Position numbers and translations under genes: made by a program
Assembly: GCF_021245725.1 (NCBI RefSeq)
Contig: NZ_JAJGSX010000023.1
Coordinates: forward strand, 1-64,000
Direction: 5' to 3'
DNA from: Pseudonocardia sp. TRM90224
GTDB lineage: Bacteria > Actinomycetota > Actinomycetes > Mycobacteriales > Pseudonocardiaceae
Length of the DNA: 64,000 bases
The notes under the pieces: model-generated
Seen by the model: the letters and a program-made list of their open reading frames with translations, nothing else
Databases searched by the model: none
What the model was told of the DNA's origin: nothing
In this document: positions 35,385 through 43,019 of the stretch, piece by piece
Layout of the letters: the number at the start of each line of letters is the position of its first letter
Numbering within the stretch: position 1 is the first letter of the stretch

Positions 35385-36055
35385 CGCAGCAGCCCTGCCA
35401 TGTCACGGGCGGCACGGAGTGAACCCGCCACCGAACCAGACACCTTCGACCGGCCACCGGCCCGCGCCCGGTACGCGACCGGGTGCTCGGTGATCCGCCA
35501 GCCCGCCGCACCCGCCCGCAGCAGCAGCTCGAGCGGATAGCCGAACGCCCGATCGGCGATGCCCAGGTCGATCAGCGCCGCCCGACGGGCCACCCGCACC
35601 GGCGCGATGTCGTGCACGGCGACCCCGCGGCGGCGCAGCATCGCGGCGATCACGGCGTTGCCGGCTCGGGCGTGCCACGGCCACACTCCGGCGGCCGACG
35701 GGACGCGGCGGGCGACCGCCAGGTCGGCACGGCCGTCCCGCACGTCGTCGGTCATGGCCGGCAGCACCGCGGGGTCGAGCGAGCCGTCGCCGTCGAGCAC
35801 GACGACGATCTCGGCGGTCGCGGTCACCAGGCCGGTGTGCACGGCGGCGCCGTAGCCGCGCCGCGGCTCGACCACAACACGCGCGCCCGCCGCGGCCGCG
35901 ACCTCGCCGGTGCCGTCGGTCGAGCCGTTGTCGACCACCAGCACGGGCCATCCGGCGGGCAACGCCGCCAGCACCGTCGGGAGCGCCTCGGCCTCGTCGA
36001 GGCAGGGCAGGATGATCTCTGGGGGCACCGTTAGATCATCGTGCCGCGCGGACAT
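35381..36055 (-). CDS. Family 2 glycosyltransferase
   Basis: 224 residues. GT-A features are EIILPCLDEAEALPTVLAAL at the start, VLVVDNGSTDGTGEVAAAAG, the GYGAAVHTGL segment and the DGDG metal motif in IVVVLDGDGSLDPAVLP. There is no transmembrane tail, unlike dolichol-phosphate-type GT2 enzymes with C-terminal helices, so it is cytoplasmic. It probably transfers a sugar from a nucleotide donor, with the epimerase upstream possibly supplying that donor. Confidence 0.88.
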   Translation of the reverse strand: MSARHDDLTVPPEIILPCLDEAEALPTVLAALPAGWPVLVVDNGSTDGTGEVAAAAGARVVVEPRRGYGAAVHTGLVTATAEIVVVLDGDGSLDPAVLPAMTDDVRDGRADLAVARRVPSAAGVWPWHARAGNAVIAAMLRRRGVAVHDIAPVRVARRAALIDLGIADRAFGYPLELLLRAGAAGWRITEHPVAYRARAGGRSKVSGSVAGSLRAARDMAGLLR

Positions 36056-36063
36056 GGACGGTC

Positions 36064-37155
36064 TTACCGATCAATGACGTTCGCGCCGGTCAGGGGCGTG
36101 CCGGCGGGTGCGCGCATCGGGTCGTGCGCGAACCGGGCGATGCCGTCGGCGAACGATGTGGTCGCGCGGTAGCCCAGCAGGGCCGTCGCCTTCGCCGGGT
36201 CGGCGACGACGTGCCGCACGTCGCCGGAGCGCGCCCCGCCGACGATCACGGGCGGCGGCCCACCCATCGCAGCGGCCAGGGTCTCCGCGAGCTCGCCGAT
36301 CGTGTGCGGCTCGCCCGAGCACACGTTCACCGCGCACAGCCCCGGCACCGGCGGTTCGGTGGTCACCGCGCGGACGTTCGCCGCGGCGACGTCGGCGACG
36401 TGGACGAAGTCGCGCCGCTGCCGGCCGTCCTCCAGCACCCGCGGCGCCTCACCGCGGGCCAGCGCCGAGCGGAACAGCGACGCCACCCCCGCATACGGGG
36501 TGTCGCGCGGCATCCGGGGGCCGTACACGTTGTGGTAGCGCAACGACCACACCGAGCCGCCGGTCTGGCGTGCCCACGCGGCCGCGAGGTGCTCCTGCGC
36601 CACCTTCGTCGCGGCGTACGTGCTGCGGGGATCGAGCGGGGCGTCCTCCGCGACGAGCTCCGGTGCGAGGTCGCCCCCGCACTCGGGACACGGCGGCTCG
36701 AACCGGCCGGCAGCGAGGTCGGCGGGCGTGCGCGGACCCGGCCGGACTGCGCCGTGCACGGGGCACCGGTAGCGGCCCTCGCCGTAGACGACCATCGAAC
36801 CGGCCAGCACGAGCCGTCTGACGCCCGCCGCGTGCATTGCCGCGAGCAGCACGGCGGTGCCGATGTCGTTCATCGTGACGAACGCGGGCGCGTCGCTCGG
36901 GTCGAGACCGTGCCCGACCATCGCCGCCTGGTGCGCGACGACGTCGACCCCGCGCAGCAGCCGAGCCAGCAGCTCGGCGTCGCGGACGTCGCCGCGCACC
37001 AGGTCGTGCGCGCCGCACCACGGCGGGGGCTGCCCGCCGTCGTGCGCCTGCGGGATCAGCGCGTCGAGCACCACCACCTCGTGGCCCGCCTCCACGAGCC
37101 GGTCGGCAACGTGCGAACCCACGAATCCGGCGCCGCCGGTGACCAGTACACGCAC
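36064..37155 (-). CDS. NAD-dependent epimerase/dehydratase with CxxH/CxxC insert
   Basis: 363 residues. Extended SDR: RVLVTGGAGFVGSHVADRLV at the N-terminus, the Ser in LVLAGSMVVYGEG, and the YAATK catalytic Tyr-Lys (STYAATKVAQEHLAAAWARQ). Between Ser and Tyr an insert carries YRCPVHGAV and PPCPECGGDL, a CPxH...CPxC arrangement that looks like a zinc knuckle. It probably makes or reshapes a nucleotide sugar. The GTG at 37155 gives the standard RVLVTGG start; an in-frame start at 37188 is weaker. The GT2 gene follows eight bases later. Confidence 0.88.
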   Translation of the reverse strand: MRVLVTGGAGFVGSHVADRLVEAGHEVVVLDALIPQAHDGGQPPPWCGAHDLVRGDVRDAELLARLLRGVDVVAHQAAMVGHGLDPSDAPAFVTMNDIGTAVLLAAMHAAGVRRLVLAGSMVVYGEGRYRCPVHGAVRPGPRTPADLAAGRFEPPCPECGGDLAPELVAEDAPLDPRSTYAATKVAQEHLAAAWARQTGGSVWSLRYHNVYGPRMPRDTPYAGVASLFRSALARGEAPRVLEDGRQRRDFVHVADVAAANVRAVTTEPPVPGLCAVNVCSGEPHTIGELAETLAAAMGGPPPVIVGGARSGDVRHVVADPAKATALLGYRATTSFADGIARFAHDPMRAPAGTPLTGANVIDR

Positions 37156-37208
37156 ACCGTGATCGTCCTGCTGGTCCGCCGCCGGCAACCCTTACCGCCT
37201 GCTTACCG

Positions 37209-38005
37209 TCAGTCGACGGCGGCGCCGCGGGTCACGTTGACCACGGTGCCGGTGAGGCCCTCCGAGCGGTCGGACGCGAGGAAGGCCGCGACGTCGGCGA
37301 CGTGCTCCACCGTGAGCGGGGCGCCGGCCGGGGTAGCCCCGATCGCCTCCAGCATGTCCTCCAGCGGGACGCCCAGCCGCTCGGCGGCCTTCCCCCACAT
37401 TTCACCGAGGTGCGAGCCGAGCGAGCGGGCCGTCTCCGGAATTCCGGTCAGCCGCAGGCACACCACCCTGACCCGCCGCTCCCCCAGCTCGAGCGCCAGC
37501 TGCCGGCACATGTTCTCGACCGCGGCACCCGGCGCCCCGAACGGCCCGGCGAGCGGCGCCGGCTGCCGCGCCATCGGCATGGACAGCGCCATGATCACGC
37601 CACCGCCCGCATCGCGCATGTGCCGCGCGGCCACGCGGCCGTCGTGAAGTTGCCGCGGATGTACGCCGCGACCGGCGCCATGTACTCGTCGGCCGTGTGC
37701 TCGACGAGCGCCACACCCTGCCGCCCGACGGCGAGCCCGACGGCGTTGACGCAGACGTCGATCCGCCCGGCGCGTTCGACGACCGCGGCGGCGTGCCGCT
37801 CGACCGCCGCCTCGTCGAGCACGTCGACGACGTCCGCGCCCGCGGCGCCGACGTGCGTGGCCGCGCTGTCCAACCGCTCCCGACGCAGGCCCGTCAGGAA
37901 CACCTGCGCACCCTCGCGGGCCAGCGCACGTCCGACCGCCCGCCCGATCGCGCCGCTCCCACCGTGCACGACGGCGGTCCGCCCGGCCGGCTCGCCGGCG
38001 CTCAC
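37209..38005 (-). pseudogene. SDR oxidoreductase gene with a single-base frameshift
   Basis: From the GTG at 38005 the first frame reads a normal SDR N-terminus (AVVHGGSGAIGRAVGRALAR, then VCVNAVGLAVGR) up to YIRGNFTTAA. The match then continues in another frame (VAARHMRDAGGGVIMALSMP to the end LTGTVVNVTRGAAVD). Restoring one G after GCCGCG near 37632 rejoins the two. The span of 797 bases is not a multiple of three. This is either a real lesion or a sequence error. The GTG overlaps the stop of the upstream sigma-factor gene (GTGA). Confidence 0.8.
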
Positions 38006-39009
38006 GCCGCCACCGTCCCGGGGAGGCCGAACGCCGCAACCATCTCGACGCCGAACGTCGTGAGCTCGACGACGAGCCCGTTCTCGACCCGCAGCACGGA
38101 GAAGGCGAACGGCTCGAACGGCTTGTCGCTGCCCGGGTCCCGGGCGTAGACGGCGTAGGCGGGGGCGTTGTTGGCGCTGGTCAGCACCATCCGCAGCTCC
38201 TGGGCGTGCGGACCGTGCAGGATCGGTGCCCACCCGTCGACGACCGTCGCGCGACCGGAGTACCAGACCGGGTCGACGCTCAGGTTGCCGCCGGCTCGGC
38301 CCTGGTGCGCGACCAGTACGTCCTCGTGCAGCAGCGCCGCGATCGCGTCGTCGTCGGCGCGCTCCAGCGCCGCCATGAAGCGCCGCAGCACCTCCCGCTC
38401 CGACTGCTGCCCAGCAGTGGTGGCGCTCCAGTCGGCGCGCCGCTCGGGCAGGTGCACCCGCATGGTGATCCGGGCGCGCTGCAGCCGGCTCGTGACGGCT
38501 CCGACGCCCGCGCCGAGCGCCTCGCTCACCTCCCGCGCCGACCAGCCGAGCACGTCGCGCAGGATCAGCACGGCCCGTTCCTTCGGCGTCAGGTGCTGCA
38601 GGGCCGCGAGGAACGCGAGCTCGACCGTCTCCTTCGCGACGGTGGCAGCGTCCGGCTCCGGCTCGGGCGCGATGTCGTCGGGATAGGGCTGCAGCCACGG
38701 CACCCGCACCGCCGGCCCGTGCTGATCCGGGGCGATCTCCATCGGCCGGCGGGGGTGCTTCGCCAGGAAGTCGAGGCACGCGTTGGTGGCGATCCGGTAG
38801 AGCCAGGCGCGCAGCGGTGCGTCGCCGCGGAACGTCGCGCGGCCGGTCCACGCCCGCAGGAACGCCTCCTGCGTGAGGTCGCGCGCCTCCTCGAACGAAC
38901 CGAGCATCCGATAGCAGTGCACTTGCAGCTCACGCTGGTGGCGGCCCACCGCATGGGAGAACGCCGCCTCGTCACCCGCGCGGATCGCTTCGACCCCGTC
39001 CATGGTCAT
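38002..39009 (-). CDS. ECF sigma factor with C-terminal SnoaL domain
   Basis: 335 residues. Region 2 is at about 15-80 (HCYRMLGSFEEARDLTQEAF, then LRAWTGRATFRGDAPLRAWL), region 4 at about 130-185 (LQHLTPKERAVLILRDVLGW, SAREVSEALGAGVGAVTSRL), and a SnoaL/NTF2 domain covers the last 130 residues (RRFMAALERADDDAIAALLH). This is the SigJ-like or ECF-SnoaL type, with self-contained control. GAGG lies upstream of the ATG at 39009. Coupled to the SDR gene, it may have driven it and the divergent hydrolase. Confidence 0.88.
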   Translation of the reverse strand: MTMDGVEAIRAGDEAAFSHAVGRHQRELQVHCYRMLGSFEEARDLTQEAFLRAWTGRATFRGDAPLRAWLYRIATNACLDFLAKHPRRPMEIAPDQHGPAVRVPWLQPYPDDIAPEPEPDAATVAKETVELAFLAALQHLTPKERAVLILRDVLGWSAREVSEALGAGVGAVTSRLQRARITMRVHLPERRADWSATTAGQQSEREVLRRFMAALERADDDAIAALLHEDVLVAHQGRAGGNLSVDPVWYSGRATVVDGWAPILHGPHAQELRMVLTSANNAPAYAVYARDPGSDKPFEPFAFSVLRVENGLVVELTTFGVEMVAAFGLPGTVAA

Positions 39010-39144
39010 GTCGCTTCCTCTCGTCGATGTCCTTCCCTCATGTGACGGCGGTCAGGGCGGACACCAACTGCGCGGAGAGTAGGCACCGTTCGACGTTGGG
39101 TGCATGTCCGATTGGTCCGCTCTCGAACCGGGCATCCCCGGGCC

Positions 39145-40026
39145 ATGGCAAGCACTCCCGTCGCCCACCGCCGGATCGACGTCGACGGCATCAGCACGTT
39201 CTACCGCGAAGCCGGGCCGCCCGACGCGCCCGTCATGCTGCTGCCGCACGGCTATCCGTCGTCGTCGTTCCAGTTCCGGAACTACCTGCCGGCGCTCGCC
39301 GACCGCTGGCGGCTGATCGCGCCCGACCACCCCGGTTTCGGCTACAGCGACACCCCGCCGCCCGACCGCTTCGCCTACACGTTCGACGCCTACGCGGCGT
39401 TCCTGCAGCGGTTCACCGAGGTGCTCGGGCTGCACCGGTACGCGATCTACCTGCAGGACTACGGGTCGCAGTTCGGGTTGCGACTGGCGATCGCCGAGCC
39501 GTCAAAGGTGGCAGCGCTGATCATCCAGAACGGCGACATCTACGAGGACGAGCACGGGCCGAAGTACGCCCCGCTCAAGGAGTTCTGGCACGACCCGTCA
39601 CCGGAGGGCCGGGCGAAGATCACCGCGCTCGTGAACGAGGACGGGTTCCGCGGGGAGTTCCTCGGCGAGGTCCCCGAGCACCTCGCCGAGCGCATCAGCC
39701 CCGACCTCTGGACGCACACGGCCGCGCTGCTCGCGCAGCATCCCGCGCGGCGCGACCACATGGTCACGCTGCTCGCCGACCAGGGCTCCACCGTGCCGTG
39801 GTTCGCTCGGCAGCAGGCCTACCTGCGTGAACACCAGCCGCCGACGTTGATCGTCTGGGGCCCGCACGACGGATACATGCCCGAAGGCGCCGCCCGCGCC
39901 TACCTGCGCGACCTGCCGAAGGCCGAGCTGCACCTGCTCGACGCGGGCCATTGGGCGCTGGAGACGAGCCTCGCCGAGATCGTCACGCTCTCGCGTGACT
40001 TCCTCGACCGCGAGCACCCGGCTTGA
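39145..40026 (+). CDS. Alpha/beta hydrolase, haloalkane dehalogenase/epoxide hydrolase type
   Basis: 293 residues. VMLLPHGYPSSSFQFRNYLP carries the oxyanion region. The nucleophile elbow is LQDYGSQFG with Asp instead of Ser, as in dehalogenases and epoxide hydrolases. Another acid lies in LIVWGPHDGYMPEGAARAYL, and the His in LDAGHWALETSL. The reaction is hydrolytic through an aspartyl ester intermediate; the substrate is unknown. The ATG at 39145 lies 135 bases from the divergent sigma-factor gene. Confidence 0.88.
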   Translation: MASTPVAHRRIDVDGISTFYREAGPPDAPVMLLPHGYPSSSFQFRNYLPALADRWRLIAPDHPGFGYSDTPPPDRFAYTFDAYAAFLQRFTEVLGLHRYAIYLQDYGSQFGLRLAIAEPSKVAALIIQNGDIYEDEHGPKYAPLKEFWHDPSPEGRAKITALVNEDGFRGEFLGEVPEHLAERISPDLWTHTAALLAQHPARRDHMVTLLADQGSTVPWFARQQAYLREHQPPTLIVWGPHDGYMPEGAARAYLRDLPKAELHLLDAGHWALETSLAEIVTLSRDFLDREHPA

Positions 40027-40032
40027 GCCGGC

Positions 40033-40093
40033 GTCGACAACGACGTTCTGGCTGTTTGTGAGCGCTCACAACAGCCATTTCGTCGTTGTCGAC
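40033..40093. repeat. Family B palindrome, copy 2 (61 bases)
   Basis: GTCGACAACGACG and CGTCGTTGTCGAC form the outer arms. TGGCTGTT/AACAGCCA and a central perfect GTGAGCGCTCAC complete an almost perfect 61-base palindrome. It lies four bases before the stop of the methyltransferase and six after that of the hydrolase, so it is well placed as a bidirectional terminator. Confidence 0.85.
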
Positions 40094-40097
40094 GGTG

Positions 40098-40925
40098 TCA
40101 GCTGGGCTTGCGCCCGATCGCCCCGGCGTAGAGCGTGTGTGTCGGGCTCTCGGTCGGGGTCTTCTTGTCCGGACGCCAGTCGTTGGCGTACACCAGCCCC
40201 GGCTCGACGAGCTCCAGGCCGTCGTACAGCCGACGCATCTCCTCCCACGTGCGGAACCGGCCGGTGCCGAGCCCGCCCTCGAGGAACGCCCGCTCCAGCT
40301 CCTTCGCCCGCGGCTCGTCGTCGTCGAGGAAGTTGCTGATCAGCATGTAGCTGCCGGCCGGCAGCCGGTCCTTGATCGCCTCCGTGGTGGAGTAGGCGAT
40401 GTCGTCGTCGAGGTGGTGGATGATGCTCGCGCAGATCACCGCGAGCGGCTCGTCGAAGTTGATGAACTCCTTGACCGTGGGGTGGTCGAAGATCGACGAG
40501 GCGTCGCGGATGTCGGCGACGATGACCGTCGTGGTCGTCTCGTTGGCGAGCAGCGAACGGCCGTGCGCGAGGACGATCGGGTCGATGTCGACGTAGACGA
40601 CACGGACCGACGGATCGACCGCGTGCGCGAGCTCGTGGACGTTGCCGACCGTCGGCAGGCCCGATCCGATGTCGATGATCTGCCGGACGCCCGCCTCCTC
40701 CACGAGGTACCGGATGCCGCGGCGCAGGTGGTTGCGGTTGTCCTTGGCCAGCTGGCTCGTCTCGGGAACGGTGCGGAACATCGCGTCGGTGGCGCGCCGG
40801 TCGGCCTCGAAGTTCTCCTTGCCGCCGAGCACGTAGTCGTAGACGCGCGCGATCGACGGGATGCTCAGGTCGATCTCCGGCGGAAGGTCCGCTGCTACGG
40901 CCTCGTCTCGTTCCTGCGCGCTCAC
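40098..40925 (-). CDS. DUF574-type SAM-dependent methyltransferase
   Basis: 275 residues. The actinobacterial family is clear: DLSIPSIARVYDYVLGGKEN, then FEADRRATDAMFRTVPETSQ and LAKDNRNHLRRGIRYLVEEA. The SAM motif is IIDIGSGLPTVGNVHELAHA, followed by VVYVDIDPIVLAHGRSLLA. Streptomycetes carry many such paralogues, of unknown substrate. It has a GTG start. Three 14-base direct repeats lie in the leader (40941-40981). Confidence 0.9.
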   Translation of the reverse strand: MSAQERDEAVAADLPPEIDLSIPSIARVYDYVLGGKENFEADRRATDAMFRTVPETSQLAKDNRNHLRRGIRYLVEEAGVRQIIDIGSGLPTVGNVHELAHAVDPSVRVVYVDIDPIVLAHGRSLLANETTTTVIVADIRDASSIFDHPTVKEFINFDEPLAVICASIIHHLDDDIAYSTTEAIKDRLPAGSYMLISNFLDDDEPRAKELERAFLEGGLGTGRFRTWEEMRRLYDGLELVEPGLVYANDWRPDKKTPTESPTHTLYAGAIGRKPS

Positions 40926-40940
40926 GAACGCTCCCCTCCG

Positions 40941-40981
40941 CGATCAACCCTCGGCGATCAACCACCAGCGATCAACCACCG
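40941..40981. repeat. Three 14-base direct repeats upstream of the methyltransferase
   Basis: CGATCAACC recurs three times with a 14-base period (from 40941, 40955 and 40969), 16 bases and more upstream of the minus-strand GTG at 40925. The position fits the 5' leader or a regulatory site. Function is unknown. Confidence 0.6.
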
Positions 40982-41068
40982 CCTTCCGCCGCAGCGTAGC
41001 CGGATGACCGCATGCGGTGGCAACAGACCGGGCGGTTGAAGCCCAGGGCATCCCCACCCTGCCGTTGA

Positions 41069-41263
41069 TCAGCGCCGTTGTTCCGCAGCCCGCTGCGCGA
41101 GCAGGTAGCGGAGGTCCCGTTCGGTCGCCACGTCGTACTCGGCGGGCGTGAGGTAGACGCTCGCGACACCGTCGCTGACGCGGACGATGTCGCCCCGCTC
41201 GCCATCGGGCGCCGGCTGACCGAGCGGACTCTGCAGCAACCGCTCGACGACGAGCCCGCTCAA
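41069..41263 (-). CDS. Small hypothetical protein
   Basis: 64 residues from a TTG. GDIVRVSDGVASVYLTPAEY, then DVATERDLRYLLAQRAAEQR, looks like a folded small protein with a beta-rich middle and helical end. The family is not recognised. The start codon is weak and no strong ribosome site is seen. The divergent CBS gene starts 90 bases away. Confidence 0.4.
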   Translation of the reverse strand: MSGLVVERLLQSPLGQPAPDGERGDIVRVSDGVASVYLTPAEYDVATERDLRYLLAQRAAEQRR

Positions 41264-41352
41264 GACGACTCCACAGTGAACAGCACACCACCATCATGCA
41301 TCGGGAAGGTGACGGCACAATAAACGGCACCTGGCGGGCTACGGTGGTGGGG

Positions 41353-42210
41353 ATGGCCCGACTCGTCAGAGACCTCATGACATCGCGCGTCGTCACGACG
41401 CGCCCCGAAGAACCCGTCTCCGCCGCAGTCGAGCGGATGACCCGATACGGATTCAGCGCACTGCCCGTCGTCACGAGCTCGTCGCGGCTCGTGGGCATGG
41501 TGAGCCTGCTCGACGTGCTGCGCTTCCGCGAGGAGCACAGCACCGAGGGCGCGGAAGGTGACGAGCACGTGCGGGTCAGGGAGATCATGACCACCGAGGT
41601 GCTGTGGATGCCGCCCACCGCGAACGCCCGCGTGGTCGCGCAGCGCCTGCGCAGCCACGGCGAGCTGCGGGTGCTCCCGGTCGCGCAGGGCGGCCGGCTG
41701 GTCGGCGTCGTCACCCGCGGCGACCTGCTGCGCCACCGCAACCGCGACTCGTCCCGAAAACCCGCCGTCATCCGATGGCTGACCGGTGAGAAGGCGGAGG
41801 ACGACGCCGTGGTTGCGCTCGCGCGCACCCGCCGGACCACCACCCCGCCCTCCGGCACGCCGGTGCGGGACGTCATGACACCGCAGCCGATCACGGTGCG
41901 CTCCGCCGACCTGATCTCGGTGGCCGCCGAGCTGATGCTGCACCACCGGCACACCGCGCTGCCCGTTGTCGGCGACGGCAACCGGCTCGTCGGCATCCTC
42001 AGCGAGGCCGACATCCTCGCCGACCCGCTGGCCGGGCGGTCCGCGCACGCCACGGTCGGCTCGGTCATGACGCGGTCGCCGATCTCCATCGACGCCGGCG
42101 CCACCGTCCGCGACGCGCGTGCGGTGGTCGCCGACCGCGGCCTGAGGGTGCTACCGGTCGTCTCAGAAGGGGTGTTGGAGGGCGTCCTGAGCCGCAGCGA
42201 CCTGGTCTGA
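41353..42210 (+). CDS. CBS-domain protein with four CBS motifs
   Basis: 285 residues built of two tandem CBS pairs (Bateman modules). Each motif begins with a short xVxDxMT (VRDLMTSRVVTTRPEEPVSA, VREIMTTEVLWMPPTANARV, VRDVMTPQPITVRSADLISV, VGSVMTRSPISIDAGATVRD) and ends LPVV...LVGxxS. CBS modules bind adenosine nucleotides or SAM and usually regulate another domain. There is none here, so it is a stand-alone sensor of Hrp1-like type but doubled. It starts at the ATG at 41353. Confidence 0.9.
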   Translation: MARLVRDLMTSRVVTTRPEEPVSAAVERMTRYGFSALPVVTSSSRLVGMVSLLDVLRFREEHSTEGAEGDEHVRVREIMTTEVLWMPPTANARVVAQRLRSHGELRVLPVAQGGRLVGVVTRGDLLRHRNRDSSRKPAVIRWLTGEKAEDDAVVALARTRRTTTPPSGTPVRDVMTPQPITVRSADLISVAAELMLHHRHTALPVVGDGNRLVGILSEADILADPLAGRSAHATVGSVMTRSPISIDAGATVRDARAVVADRGLRVLPVVSEGVLEGVLSRSDLV

Positions 42211-42267
42211 TGGCCGGCCGAGCGGGCCGGCGCGATTGATCCGGCGGCTCGGGGGGAATGTGCTGGC

Positions 42268-42702
42268 GTGAGCACACCATCCGTCGACGCCACCCATTCC
42301 CGCCCCGACGGCGTCAGCGATGAGCTGATCGCCGCCACCGGCAAACTCGCGGAGGCGCTGACCGCCGTCGAGCGGGCCCGCGGCGCCCTGTACGACTTGC
42401 ACCGCCTCGTCGGCGACGCCGACGAAATGCTCGACGACGTCGTAGCCGGCCTGCGCGAATCCGGCCGGGACGACCTCGCCGACCGGGTGCGCGACGAGCT
42501 CATCGGCCGCAACGTCCTCGACGGCCGCTGGACGTTCCAGATCGTCGAGGAGTTCGACGACGGCTACTACACCGCGTTCCGGGAGCTGGAGAAGGACGTG
42601 CGGAGCGAGATCGTCGGCGGGCGGCGACACGTCTTCGAGGCCGAGCTGAAGGAACGCCGACGCACGGCCGGGAAACGCGGCCACGAGCCGACCCCCAGCT
42701 GA
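42268..42702 (+). CDS. Conserved actinobacterial hypothetical protein
   Basis: 144 residues, helical and charged: LAEALTAVERARGALYDLHR, DADEMLDDVVAGLRESGRDD, then the aromatic RWTFQIVEEFDDGYYTAFRE and a basic end. I recall similar proteins in many actinomycetes but know of no assigned function. The GTG at 42268 has GGGGGGAA about ten bases upstream. A family A repeat follows its stop. Confidence 0.65.
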   Translation: MSTPSVDATHSRPDGVSDELIAATGKLAEALTAVERARGALYDLHRLVGDADEMLDDVVAGLRESGRDDLADRVRDELIGRNVLDGRWTFQIVEEFDDGYYTAFRELEKDVRSEIVGGRRHVFEAELKERRRTAGKRGHEPTPS

Positions 42703-42720
42703 AGCGGGCGGGCGCTGGAG

Positions 42721-42777
42721 AGGGCAGGAAAGCCACTTTCCTGCCCTGTGAGGGCCTGAAAGTGGCTTTCCTGCCCT
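42721..42777. repeat. Family A palindromic repeat, locus 8
   Basis: Units GGAAAGCCACTTTCC and TGAAAGTGGCTTTCC in opposite orientation are joined by CTGCCCTGTGAGGGCC. It lies between convergent genes. There is no small leader hairpin at this locus. Confidence 0.9.
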
Positions 42778-42800
42778 CCCCAGGACACCCCGGGTGTCGG

Positions 42801-43019
42801 CTACCGGGGCGGGAGGGTCGCGCCGCCGACGTCGACCGGCACGCGCACGACGACGGGAACGTCCTCCGGCTCGTCCCCATGGATCGCAGCCAGCGCGCGC
42901 AGCTGCTCCTCAGGGTCGGGAAGCGCTGAGGGGATGGTCGCCGCCTTGCCTGTTGTCCCCTTGCCTGTTGTCCCCTTGCCTGTTGTCCCCTTGCCTGTTG
43001 TCACCGTGTCGGTGGTCAT
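42801..43019 (-). CDS. Small protein with TTGKG tandem repeats
   Basis: 72 residues. TTGKG repeats (residues 7-24) come first, then IPSALPDPEEQLRALAAIHG and VPVVVRVPVDVGGATLPP. Its ATG at 43019 has AAGGAG seven bases upstream, a good ribosome site. It overlaps the last 110 bases of the sigma-factor gene in a different frame. The repeats come from four copies of a 15-base unit. Function is unknown. Confidence 0.6.
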   Translation of the reverse strand: MTTDTVTTGKGTTGKGTTGKGTTGKAATIPSALPDPEEQLRALAAIHGDEPEDVPVVVRVPVDVGGATLPPR

